DNA from: Bacteroidia bacterium
GTDB lineage: Bacteria > Bacteroidota > Bacteroidia > Cytophagales > Cyclobacteriaceae
Length of the DNA: 35,998 nt
Assembly: GCA_016650355.1 (NCBI GenBank)
Contig: JAENVX010000213.1
Location: 1-35,998 of the forward strand
Direction: 5' to 3'
A program made the position numbers and the translations under genes. Under the pieces are notes generated by a model, which saw only the letters and a list, made by a program, of their open reading frames with translations, ran no database searches and had not been told where the DNA came from. Position 1 is the first letter of the stretch, and every line of letters starts with the position of its first letter. Positions 25,281 to 33,453 of this stretch are shown one piece after another.

Positions 25281-26243
25281 TTAATTACTAAGATACTTCG
25301 GGTTCAACTCCAAATTCTTTATAACATCCTCCGTCATCTCCTCCAATCCAAACTTGTGTTTCCAACCCCAGTCTGCGCGGGCAGCCGAATCATCAATTGA
25401 CTTTGGCCACGAGTCTGCAATTGCCTGGCGGGAATCTGGTTTATAGGTGATGCTAAAATCGTGAATATGTTTTTTAATGGTAGAAGCAATTTGAGCTGGA
25501 CAAAAGCTCATCGCGCCTATATTGTAGCTTGTTCTTACTTTTACATGCTCAGCCGGAGCCTCCATTAAATCCAGCGTTGCCTTCACAGCATCATCCATGT
25601 ACATCATCGGTAGATAGGTATCAGCCGCTAAAAAACATTCATACTTTTTCTCCTTAATAGCCTTGAAGTAGATATCAACAGCATAGTCTGTGGTGCCACC
25701 ACCCGGAGGTGTTTTATATCCTATCAACCCAGGGTAGCGTAGACTTCGAACATCAACTCCATATCTTCTAAAATAGTATTCACACCAAAGTTCACCGGCA
25801 AGTTTAGTAATGCCGTAAACAGTGGAGGGGTCCATGATGGTATCTTGTGGCGTATTTTGTTTTGGCGTTGTTGGCCCAAATGCTGCGATGGAGCTTGGCC
25901 AATAAACTTTATCCAACTTTAATTCATGGGAGGCCTCCAACACAGAGAGAAGGCTTTCCATATTCAGCTTCCATGCCCATCGCGGATCTTTTTCGCCAGT
26001 TGCAGATAGCAATGCAGCCAGATGATAGATCTGTGTAATTTCATTTTTCTTGAGCAGCTCGAAAAGTTTGTCGCGCTGCATGACGTCAAATTTCTCGTAG
26101 CGACCTTCCTTCAAAATTCCTTGCGCCTCTTTTACGTCTGAAGCAATCACATTGTCCTTCCCATAAATATTCCAAAGTCCCTGGGTAAGCTCAGACCCCA
26201 ACTGCCCGCCTGCACCAATGAGCAAAATCTTAGTTTTCTTCAT
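25281..26243 (-). CDS. tdh: L-threonine 3-dehydrogenase, SDR type
   Basis: The enzyme oxidises L-threonine to 2-amino-3-ketobutyrate with NAD. It belongs to the short-chain (extended SDR, epimerase-like) class and differs from the zinc-dependent E. coli Tdh. The NAD-binding motif is G10-x2-G13-x2-G16 (GAGGQLG), the catalytic tyrosine and lysine are Y143 and K147 in STVYGITK, and the serine region is PSSIAAFGP. The stretch RYPGLIGYKTPPGGGTTDYA is characteristic of this class. The 320-residue length is usual. It is transcribed divergently from kbl with 111 bases between the starts, a pairing that supports the call. General NAD-dependent epimerase is the alternative if the threonine class is wrong. 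Confidence 0.92.
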   Translation of the reverse strand: MKKTKILLIGAGGQLGSELTQGLWNIYGKDNVIASDVKEAQGILKEGRYEKFDVMQRDKLFELLKKNEITQIYHLAALLSATGEKDPRWAWKLNMESLLSVLEASHELKLDKVYWPSSIAAFGPTTPKQNTPQDTIMDPSTVYGITKLAGELWCEYYFRRYGVDVRSLRYPGLIGYKTPPGGGTTDYAVDIYFKAIKEKKYECFLAADTYLPMMYMDDAVKATLDLMEAPAEHVKVRTSYNIGAMSFCPAQIASTIKKHIHDFSITYKPDSRQAIADSWPKSIDDSAARADWGWKHKFGLEEMTEDVIKNLELNPKYLSN

Positions 26244-26261
26244 TTAAAATCGATTGCGGGG

Positions 26262-26289
26262 CGAAGGTATGGAAAATTATGATGTACGA
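26262..26289 (-). promoter_or_regulatory. Candidate promoter of tdh
   Basis: On the minus strand TACCTTCG (26262-26269) differs from TAnnTTTG at one position. A TCG at 26287-26289 occupies the -33 place with spacing 17, and it lies within the direct repeat in this spacer. The -7 element ends 19 bases before the tdh ATG. Confidence 0.3.
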
Positions 26290-26306
26290 TTTACGAGGTA
26301 CGATTT
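26284..26306. repeat. GTACGATTT direct repeat between tdh and kbl
   Basis: GTACGATTT occurs at 26284-26292 and 26298-26306 (period 14, about 1.3 helical turns) in the only spacer between the divergent tdh and kbl genes. TACGATTTACG-type repeats are common spacers in Bacteroidota, so this may be neutral. Its place over the tdh -33 region makes an operator possible. Confidence 0.5.
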
Positions 26307-26354
26307 GTAGCTTTGATTTTTCATATTCGAAATTGGATTAAAATAAAGTAACCG

Positions 26355-27551
26355 ATGTATTCCAAACTCCAACCATTTTTAAAGAAGGAACTTAGTTCAA
26401 TACAAGATGCCGGACTTTATAAAAGAGAAAGAATAATTACTACTCCACAGGGGCCAGAAATAAAAACGGAGGAAGGAAAAGAAGTTATAAATTTTTGTGC
26501 AAATAATTATTTGGGACTTTCCTCTCACCCTCGTGTGATTGCTGCAGCCAAGAGAGCTATTGAAACGCATGGCTTCGGTATGTCATCGGTGCGATTTATT
26601 TGTGGCACTCAGGATATTCATAAAGAATTGGAAAGGAAAATTTCTGATTTTCTAGGCACAGAGGATACTATTCTATATGCGGCAGCATTTGATGCCAACG
26701 GTGGTGTGTTCGAACCGCTTTTTGGTGCAGAGGATGCCATTATTTCAGATGAGCTGAATCATGCTTCAATAATTGATGGTGTCCGTTTGTGCAAGGCGAT
26801 GCGCTATCGCTACAAGCACAACGACATGAATGATTTGAAAGTGCAACTGGATGATGCGAAGAAGGCTGGGGCAATGCAAATTATCATCGTGACGGATGGA
26901 GCTTTTTCAATGGACGGTACCATTGCCAGCCTTGATAAGATTTGCGATCTGGCGGACCGATACGAAGCGTTAGTGATGACGGATGAATGTCATTCATCAG
27001 GGTTCATTGGAAAGACGGGTAGGGGTGTTCACGAATATCGGGGGGTCATGGGCCGAATAGATATTATTACCGGCACGTTGGGAAAGGCGTTGGGCGGAGC
27101 TTCAGGTGGTTTTACATCAGGCCGAAAAGAAATAATTGAATTGTTGCGCCAACGGTCACGTCCATATCTATTCTCGAATACGCTTGCACCTTCCATCACG
27201 GGCGCCTCTATTGAGGTCTTCAATATGCTTTCGGAGACAACTGAACTTCGCGACAAGTTGGAGGTCAACACGAAATATTTCAGGGAGGAAATGACCAAAG
27301 CAGGCTTTGCGATTAAGGCTGGTGAACACCCTATCATTCCCATCATGTTATACGAAGCTCCGTTGGCTCAACAGTTTGCGGAGAAACTTTTGCAAAAAGG
27401 AATTTATGTTATCGGATTTTTTTTCCCAGTAGTGGCAAAAGGACAGGCCAGAATTCGAGTACAAATTTCTGCTGCACACGAACGCCATCACCTGGATAAA
27501 GCAATTAAGGCGTTTACCGAAGTAGGAATTGAGCTCGGAGTATTGAAATAG
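26355..27551 (+). CDS. kbl: Glycine C-acetyltransferase (2-amino-3-ketobutyrate CoA ligase)
   Basis: Kbl is a PLP enzyme of the alpha-oxoamine synthase family that splits 2-amino-3-ketobutyrate with CoA into glycine and acetyl-CoA. The 398-residue length matches E. coli Kbl. The PLP Schiff-base lysine is K244 in GTLGKALGGASGG, the same position as in E. coli as I remember it. D210 and H213 in VMTDECHSSG position the cofactor; NFCANNYLGLSSHP (46-59) and HGFGMSSVRFICGTQ (72-86) are family signatures. Its divergent partner tdh supplies the substrate. This supports Kbl over the close relative 8-amino-7-oxononanoate synthase (BioF), which would have biotin genes around it. Confidence 0.96.
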   Translation: MYSKLQPFLKKELSSIQDAGLYKRERIITTPQGPEIKTEEGKEVINFCANNYLGLSSHPRVIAAAKRAIETHGFGMSSVRFICGTQDIHKELERKISDFLGTEDTILYAAAFDANGGVFEPLFGAEDAIISDELNHASIIDGVRLCKAMRYRYKHNDMNDLKVQLDDAKKAGAMQIIIVTDGAFSMDGTIASLDKICDLADRYEALVMTDECHSSGFIGKTGRGVHEYRGVMGRIDIITGTLGKALGGASGGFTSGRKEIIELLRQRSRPYLFSNTLAPSITGASIEVFNMLSETTELRDKLEVNTKYFREEMTKAGFAIKAGEHPIIPIMLYEAPLAQQFAEKLLQKGIYVIGFFFPVVAKGQARIRVQISAAHERHHLDKAIKAFTEVGIELGVLK

Positions 27552-27606
27552 ATTAATTCAGGGAAGCATATTTACGAACCTTTCAGCCTCATTGTCTACC
27601 GGTCAA

Positions 27607-27643
27607 CCGAATTGTCTTACGGATCGTACTTATAGTAATTCGG
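27607..27643. promoter_or_regulatory. Perfect 7-bp inverted repeat spanning a candidate promoter
   Basis: CCGAATT (27607-27613) is repeated in inverse as AATTCGG (27637-27643), 23 bases apart. The arms overlap a TTG (27612-27614) and TAATTCGG (27636-27643) that are spaced 21 bases apart like a weak -33/-7 pair upstream of the BNR protein gene at 27689. Just before it is CGGTCAACCG (27600-27609), a smaller palindrome sharing bases with the left arm. Confidence 0.3.
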
Positions 27644-27688
27644 CACAATAAATATTTTTTTATATTTCAAAAAGTTAATGCCAAAACA

Positions 27689-30600
27689 ATGATAAAAATA
27701 ATTTCACTATTTGCGTTTGTACTAGTGCTTTGTTTCACGACTGAAGCGCAGCGTAAGAAAGAACAGTCAACAACAATCTCAACGGTTTCGACTCCTACCG
27801 ATCTCAATGAGTTTTATAAACCAGTAAAGTGGCGCAGCATTGGTCCCTTTAGAGGTGGGAGATCAAATACAGCTAGTGGCGTTGTGGGGGACATATCTAC
27901 CTATTACATGGGTACGACAGGTGGTGGTGTTTGGAAAACTGAAGATATGGGGGTTACCTGGTCAAATATTTCTGATGGCGCTTTCAAAACAGGTTCGGTA
28001 GGGGCAGTGTCCGTTTCAGAAAGTGACCCTAACGTAGTTTATGTTGGTATGGGTGAGCATGCTGTTAGAGGCGTAATGACACATCACGGAGATGGTGTAT
28101 ATAAATCAACCGATGCTGGAAAAACCTGGAAGAAAATAGGCCTCGATTTAACGCAACATATTTCTCGTATCGCCATACACCCTAAAGATCCAAACATAGT
28201 ATATATCGCAGCACAGGGTGCATTGTATGGTAAATCACAAGAGCGCGGTGTGTTCAAGTCAGTGGATGGCGGCACTACCTGGAAGAAGGTATTATATGTT
28301 GACGATAAAACAGGATGCGTTGAATTGTCTATGGATATGAACAACCCTCGCGTGCTCTATGCTGCTATGAATGAATATGGCCGGTTGCCATGGAAAGTGA
28401 TTAGCGGAGGAGTTGGCAGTGGGCTTTACAAGTCTAGCGATGCAGGAGAGAGTTGGGAAAAAATTCATAACGGTTTACCAAAGGAGCTGGGCAAAATGGC
28501 AATTGCTGTGTGTAGATCTAATTCTGATCGTGTTTATCTTTTATTAGAAAGTGACTCTGACAAAGAATTAGGAGGATTGTTTGTTTCAACTGATGCTGGA
28601 AAAAAATGGTCACGCGTTACGAATGATCACCGCTTGATTCAACGAGCATGGTATTATATCGAGCTATTCACAGATCCTCAAGATGAAAATACGATTTATG
28701 TGTTGAGTGCTCCGGCATTGCGCTCCACAGATGGTGGAAAAACCTGGGAGAATATTAATAGTAGACATGGTGATCATCATGATTTGTGGATTAATCCATA
28801 TAACTCCAAGAATATGATTATTGCTGACGATGGAGGCGCTTCCATCAGCTTAAATTTTGGCAAAACTTGGTCTGTACAAAGTAATATGCCTACAGCACAA
28901 TTCTATCGCATCAATGTAGACAATCAATTTCCTTACCGAATTTACGCAGGGCAACAAGACAATTCAACCGTTGTTATTACAAATCGCGAATTAAGTAGCG
29001 GTGGAATTACTACATCAAGTTGGACCTCTTCAGCGGGTGGAGAGAGTGCTTTCCTCGCATTCAATCCAGATGATCCGCGTTTTGTTTTGGGTGGTAGTTA
29101 TCAGGGTACTATTGAAGTCTTGGACACAAAGGCACTAGCTGGAACAAATATTATGGCAGCACCCATACAATATCTTGGTAGAGATGCCAAGGATATTAAA
29201 TATAGATTCAATTGGAATGCCCCTATCATTTGGTCCAAGCACGAGCCTAATACATATTACCATGGTGCACAATATTTGTTACGCACAACAGATATGGGTG
29301 TTAGCTGGACAGAAGCCTCACCAGATCTTACCCGAAACGAAAAGGATAAGCAAGGCAAGGGTGGAGGACCCTATACCAACGAAGCAGTAGGTGCTGAAAA
29401 TTATGGAACGCTAAGTTATGTGATCGAGTCTCCCCATGAGAAGGGAGTGATATGGACGGGCAGTGATGATGGCTTTGTGCACATTACGAGAGACAATGGC
29501 ACAACTTGGCAAAACGTAACTCCGGTTGGTTTGCAGGAATGCTTGATTAATGCCATCGAAGTTTCTCCTCACGATCCTGCAACGGCTTACATTGCAACCA
29601 CCCGGTATAAGTTTAACGACCACACACCGGGGTTGTATAAAACAACTGACTATGGAAAGACCTGGAGTAAAATTACGAATGGAATTTCTAATAATGCATT
29701 TACACGTGTAGTCAGGGAAGATGACAAACGTAAGGACTTACTTTTCGCGGGAACAGAGTTGGGATTATTTGTTTCCTGGAATGGGGGTAAGTTATGGACA
29801 CCATTTCAACTTAATTTGCCTATCACTCCTATAACTGATCTCAGAGTGCATCAAGGAGATCTTATTGCCGCCACCTCCGGCAGGTCGTTTTGGATTTTGG
29901 ATGATCTTGGATTGATGCGGCAGTACAAAAATGAAGTTAAGGGTTTTACACTCTTTCAACCCGAAGATGCAATATTAGTGAATGGTTATAGTGAGCTTGA
30001 TAGATCTTCAGATGAATTTGATGGTACGCACTCAGAGCGCGGGGTAAATCCTTCAACGGGAGTTGTAATATATTACCAACTACCTGATTTGAAAACTTCG
30101 GATAATATCAGGATGGAAATCAAAGATGACAAAGGAAATTTGGTTCATTCATTTACATCCATTAAAGACTCAACATTTCAAAAGTATGATGGTGCCCCAC
30201 CTGCAGATCCTACTTTAACAAAATCAAAGGGGCTTAATCGCTTTGTGTGGAACATGCGATATCCAACGATGGTTGCTGTGCCTAATGTATATATAGAAAG
30301 TAGTTATAGAGGTCACAAAGCTTCACCTGGCAAGTATTCAATAACGCTGATGGCAGGGGATCAAAAGTCCATATCGAATTTTGAGATTTTGGCTAACCCG
30401 CTCTACCCAACTGATGCTAAGACGTATCAAGAATATCATTCGCTTATGAATACGATGGAAGCAGATCTTAATAAAATGCATCAAATGGTCAATTCGCTTT
30501 ATGGAAAACGCGAGCAGCTTGAACTTATATTGGCATCACTACCATCGGATGAAAAATTTAACTCGCTTAAAAAGCAGGGTCAAACGTTGAGCCAACGGAT

Positions 30601-30877
30601 GAAACAATGGGATGAAGATATGATTCAGCGAAAGTCAAAAGCCTATGACGATGTTGAGAATTTTCCCAACCAGTTCACGGCTAATTATCTTTTCCTGATC
30701 AATCACACGGAAAGTGATCTCCCTAGAATTAATAAGTCAACCATAGATCGACTCAAAGAGTTAAATGGTGAATGGTCATCACTTCAACCTGTAGGCAGTG
30801 AGTTGCTTGACAAAGAAATCCCAGCCTTCAACAAGCAATTGTGGGATGCCGGTATCGGTGCAGTCTGGAAGAAATAG
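27689..30877 (+). CDS. Large exported BNR/sortilin-like beta-propeller protein
   Basis: The 1062-residue protein has a signal peptide (MIKIISLFAFVLVLCFTTEA, cut before Q21) and then a long set of BNR-type (Asp-box, sortilin/VPS10-like) motifs such as STDAGKTWKKIG, SVDGGTTWKKV, SSDAGESWEKI, STDGGKTWEN, TRDNGTTWQN and TTDYGKTWSK. These blades form one or two beta-propellers over roughly residues 45-740. The start RWRSIGPFRGGRS is seen in many such Bacteroidota proteins that are annotated only as glycosyl hydrolase or BNR repeat protein. A C-terminal all-beta and helical part follows from about 790. I see no catalytic residues that I can assign and no type IX C-terminal sorting domain (it ends DAGIGAVWKK). 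It is alone, with kbl upstream and a convergent gene downstream. Confidence 0.88.
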   Translation: MIKIISLFAFVLVLCFTTEAQRKKEQSTTISTVSTPTDLNEFYKPVKWRSIGPFRGGRSNTASGVVGDISTYYMGTTGGGVWKTEDMGVTWSNISDGAFKTGSVGAVSVSESDPNVVYVGMGEHAVRGVMTHHGDGVYKSTDAGKTWKKIGLDLTQHISRIAIHPKDPNIVYIAAQGALYGKSQERGVFKSVDGGTTWKKVLYVDDKTGCVELSMDMNNPRVLYAAMNEYGRLPWKVISGGVGSGLYKSSDAGESWEKIHNGLPKELGKMAIAVCRSNSDRVYLLLESDSDKELGGLFVSTDAGKKWSRVTNDHRLIQRAWYYIELFTDPQDENTIYVLSAPALRSTDGGKTWENINSRHGDHHDLWINPYNSKNMIIADDGGASISLNFGKTWSVQSNMPTAQFYRINVDNQFPYRIYAGQQDNSTVVITNRELSSGGITTSSWTSSAGGESAFLAFNPDDPRFVLGGSYQGTIEVLDTKALAGTNIMAAPIQYLGRDAKDIKYRFNWNAPIIWSKHEPNTYYHGAQYLLRTTDMGVSWTEASPDLTRNEKDKQGKGGGPYTNEAVGAENYGTLSYVIESPHEKGVIWTGSDDGFVHITRDNGTTWQNVTPVGLQECLINAIEVSPHDPATAYIATTRYKFNDHTPGLYKTTDYGKTWSKITNGISNNAFTRVVREDDKRKDLLFAGTELGLFVSWNGGKLWTPFQLNLPITPITDLRVHQGDLIAATSGRSFWILDDLGLMRQYKNEVKGFTLFQPEDAILVNGYSELDRSSDEFDGTHSERGVNPSTGVVIYYQLPDLKTSDNIRMEIKDDKGNLVHSFTSIKDSTFQKYDGAPPADPTLTKSKGLNRFVWNMRYPTMVAVPNVYIESSYRGHKASPGKYSITLMAGDQKSISNFEILANPLYPTDAKTYQEYHSLMNTMEADLNKMHQMVNSLYGKREQLELILASLPSDEKFNSLKKQGQTLSQRMKQWDEDMIQRKSKAYDDVENFPNQFTANYLFLINHTESDLPRINKSTIDRLKELNGEWSSLQPVGSELLDKEIPAFNKQLWDAGIGAVWKK

Positions 30878-30884
30878 AAATAGT

Positions 30885-30910
30885 GGAGGGACACAAAATT
30901 GCGTCCCTCC
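30885..30910. terminator. GC-rich hairpin between convergent genes
   Basis: GGAGGGAC (30885-30892) pairs perfectly with GTCCCTCC (30903-30910) around a 10-base loop. It is the only structure in the 35-base gap between the convergent BNR gene and the small membrane-protein gene, and it reads as a hairpin on both strands. A T-run is weak (ATTAATTC on the plus strand), so it is a likely but not textbook bidirectional terminator. Confidence 0.55.
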
Positions 30911-30912
30911 CA

Positions 30913-31326
30913 TTAATTCTTCGTTAGTTGTCCAGAAGAAAAAATACCATAGATAACTTCGGATTCTTGTGTTGGCAGAAAGTAAATTTTTCCTTTCCTG
31001 CCCCGGATTTTCATTCGGTACATGTTAAAGAAGGGCAGAAAACTAATCGATTTGATTTCAGGCCATTCATACTCCTGAGTTTTGTGACTGTTAATCACAG
31101 CTACTTTCTTCTTGCTAACCGCCACCCTCTTAATTTTAGAGGCGATTATTAAAAACAAAGAGACAAACACCAAGCCCAAGGTAAAAAAAATCAGTACTGC
31201 AAATTGGCTTTTGGGCAAATGCCCGCTGCGCATGAAGATGATGCTTCCGATGAACCACTGCAGTAAACCTAAGGCCAGAAAAAAATACTTGGCGAAGTAA
31301 TACTTCACCCGACTGGCTTCTTTCAT
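30913..31326 (-). CDS. Small membrane protein with PH-like C-terminal domain
   Basis: I do not recognise a named family. The 137-residue product has two transmembrane helices (about 12-31 and 41-62, FAVLIFFTLGLVFVSLFLII) followed by a short soluble part (about 63-137) rich in beta strands: VAVSKKKVAVINSHKTQEYE, then a W-P-E-IKSISFLPFFNMYRMKIRG. This plan, a membrane hairpin plus a small domain with KKKVAV...WPEIKSI, resembles PH-like or YcxB-type membrane proteins. Plus-strand frames in the same place look like shadows. The gene ends at the hairpin shared with the BNR gene. The 224-base region to its right (31327-31550) up to cdaA contains nothing I can identify. Confidence 0.6.
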   Translation of the reverse strand: MKEASRVKYYFAKYFFLALGLLQWFIGSIIFMRSGHLPKSQFAVLIFFTLGLVFVSLFLIIASKIKRVAVSKKKVAVINSHKTQEYEWPEIKSISFLPFFNMYRMKIRGRKGKIYFLPTQESEVIYGIFSSGQLTKN

Positions 31327-31550
31327 TTTACATAATTAATTTGGTTTAACGTATGCTAAGTTACAGGTTTATTTTAAAAAAGTTGCATAGGTAACCATTT
31401 GTAGGTTCCAAGAATTGCATGAAGAAGTAAATCATCCTAGGAAATCAGTTGGAATTTTAACTTCGGGCAAATCCATTTTGGATTTGAGTAGTTGCTTTTG
31501 GAACAGCCAAATCTTGAATAAGGAGAATTATTTTTGAGATAAAAATGAAA

Positions 31551-32411
31551 CTACACTTTTACCTCTTGCCCTTCGGGCTCAGCCTCTGCTGTTGCGTCAT
31601 CCCAATCTTTGGGCTCTTCGTTATGGAGATACTCCAGGATTTTTTGCTCGACCTGTTTGATCTTCAAAGTTTTTAAAAATTTCCCATTACGAGCCAAAAT
31701 AAGCCTCCCAGTTTCTTCAGAGATAACGATCACTAGCGTATCGGTTGTTTCAGACATGCCTATCGCAGACTTATGACGTAAGCCGAAATGTGGAGGGAGG
31801 TGATCATTTTCACTTACGGGAAGTACACAGGCCGCAGCTTTAATTCGCCCCTTGTAGATAATCACAGCCCCATCATGGAGAGGACTATTTTTATTAAAGA
31901 TGGAGACCAGCAGACGTTTGGTGACTTCAGCATCTAAGCGGTCTCCGGTTTGAATATAAAACTTCAACTCAATGTCGCGTGATAAAACAATAAGTGCGCC
32001 TGTTCTAGTAGCCTTCAGCATTTTGATTGCATCAATTACTTCCAGAATGTCGAAGTCATCGTGGTATTCGTGACGCCAGCTTGTCAGCGACTTTAAAAAA
32101 CTATCGCGGTTAAATTCTGTGCTACGGCCAATTACTAATAAAAACTTTCTAATCTCCGGCTGAAATAATATAATCATTGCCAACACACCTACGCCCATGA
32201 ACTGCCCCAAGATTGTGGCGAGCAATTCCATTTGCACTGCACGAACGATTAAGTAAACAAGGTAGAGTGCAAGTATTCCTAAAAAGATATTAACAGCAAT
32301 GCTTCCGCGGACTAGTTTATAAACCTGGTATAACAAAACTGCCACCAGTGTGATGTCTATAAGATCAACCCAACTGATATCCAAAAATCCCACTTTGAAT
32401 ACGAAAATCAT
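31551..32411 (-). CDS. cdaA: Diadenylate cyclase CdaA (c-di-AMP synthase)
   Basis: CdaA condenses two ATP into cyclic di-AMP, a second messenger for potassium and osmotic balance and cell-wall homeostasis. The 286-residue protein has three N-terminal membrane helices (about 13-30, 38-58 and 70-84) and the DAC domain (about 95-250). The catalytic DGA motif is D180-G181-A182 in LHDGAVIIYKG, and the second motif appears as R212-H213-K214 in LRHKSAIGMSE where RHR is usual. The C-terminal tail is acidic. It lies 37 bases after folP on the same strand, a pairing I recall in other Bacteroidota; the glmM/cdaR partners known from Firmicutes are not here. Inner-membrane location with the DAC domain in the cytoplasm is inferred. 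Confidence 0.95.
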   Translation of the reverse strand: MIFVFKVGFLDISWVDLIDITLVAVLLYQVYKLVRGSIAVNIFLGILALYLVYLIVRAVQMELLATILGQFMGVGVLAMIILFQPEIRKFLLVIGRSTEFNRDSFLKSLTSWRHEYHDDFDILEVIDAIKMLKATRTGALIVLSRDIELKFYIQTGDRLDAEVTKRLLVSIFNKNSPLHDGAVIIYKGRIKAAACVLPVSENDHLPPHFGLRHKSAIGMSETTDTLVIVISEETGRLILARNGKFLKTLKIKQVEQKILEYLHNEEPKDWDDATAEAEPEGQEVKV

Positions 32412-32448
32412 TACTACAAATTTATGAAGACAAAGGCCTAATGCCTAA

Positions 32449-33300
32449 TTAGTTTAATGCTTTTACAAGTTTCACTACCTCCATTGCTTCTTTGACATCG
32501 TGTACGCGTAGAATACTAGCTCCTTTTAATAATGCTACCGTGTTTAATGAAGTTGTTCCATTCAATGCTTCTTCTGGTGTTATGGCCAATGTTTTCCAGA
32601 TCGTGGATTTCCGGGAGAGGCCAACGAGAATGGGTTTCTCTAAAATTTTTAGATAGTCTAATTTCCTAAGAAGTTCAAAATTTTGAACTATGGTTTTAGA
32701 AAAACCAAATCCTGGATCGACAATGATATCCCTTATGCCCAATGCATGAAGTGATTCAATCTTCTGATGAAAATAATCAACCATTTCCTTCAAGAGATTT
32801 TCATAGGATATCATCGTGGTCATTGTCTGAGGTGTGCCCTGCATGTGCATTAATATATACGGCACATTTAACGAGGCAACTACCTCTGGCATTTTTTTAT
32901 CCAATGAGCCACCTGAAATGTCATTGATCATTCCTGCCCCGGCCTCCACAGCAAGTTTGGCGATTGCACTTCTGAAGGTATCGATAGAGATAATACAATC
33001 GGAAAATCTTTTAATTGCAGCCTCTATCGCTGGAAGTACTCTGCCTTTTTCTTCTTCCTCACTGATATCTTTTGCACCTGGTCGTGAAGAATAACCCCCG
33101 ATGTCGATAAAGGTGGCGCCTTCTGACAGCATTTTTTCAATTTGCTTCAGCACCTGACTTTCAACAACAAATTTTCCACCGTCAAAAAAACTATCCGGGG
33201 TGATGTTTAAAATCCCCATAACCTTCGGCTCCGACAGACTAATGAGTTGACCTTTTACCAGCAGGGTTTTATTGATTTGAAACGTACTACTCGTATTCAT
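32449..33300 (-). CDS. folP: Dihydropteroate synthase FolP
   Basis: FolP condenses dihydropterin pyrophosphate with p-aminobenzoate in folate synthesis; it is the sulfonamide target. The 283-residue length is normal. Family signatures are MGILNITPDSFFDGG (28-42), DIGGYSSRPGA (66-76, the pABA/pterin region), MINDISGG near 120, DPGFGFSKT near 196 and LVGLSRKS near 228. The N-terminus (about 1-22) is a short extension, MNTSSTFQINKTLLVKGQLI. It is followed by cdaA (37 bases) on the same strand and diverges from the DUF1599 gene on the other side, whose start is 153 bases away. Confidence 0.96.
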   Translation of the reverse strand: MNTSSTFQINKTLLVKGQLISLSEPKVMGILNITPDSFFDGGKFVVESQVLKQIEKMLSEGATFIDIGGYSSRPGAKDISEEEEKGRVLPAIEAAIKRFSDCIISIDTFRSAIAKLAVEAGAGMINDISGGSLDKKMPEVVASLNVPYILMHMQGTPQTMTTMISYENLLKEMVDYFHQKIESLHALGIRDIIVDPGFGFSKTIVQNFELLRKLDYLKILEKPILVGLSRKSTIWKTLAITPEEALNGTTSLNTVALLKGASILRVHDVKEAMEVVKLVKALN

Positions 33301-33342
33301 TTTATTGTTCTTAATACACTTAGTCTTTTAGTAGTAATGCTG

Positions 33343-33369
33343 TTGCGGTTCCTGTATGCAATACTTTTG
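33343..33369 (+). promoter_or_regulatory. Candidate promoter for DUF1599-DoxX-aroK operon
   Basis: TACTTTTG (33362-33369) is an exact match to TAnnTTTG, with TTG (33343-33345) 16 bases upstream, slightly short of the usual spacing. It lies between divergent folP and the DUF1599 gene and would give a leader of about 78 bases. Confidence 0.4.
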
Positions 33370-33453
33370 CTACGAGATAATGTTAATTATTACGTAATTT
33401 TTTTTGTTTACCCTATAAATCCAAAAAATCCTGATCTATTTTGCATTCGAATT

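Noticed and set aside
27689..30877. Type IX secretion sorting domain in the BNR protein
   Set aside because: The C-terminus ends FNKQLWDAGIGAVWKK and lacks the beta-sandwich CTD motifs.
33247..33453. Extension of the DUF1599 protein upstream to an ATG at 33247
   Set aside because: It would overlap the folP coding start and add a hydrophobic, unrelated stretch; the domain begins at ATG 33454.
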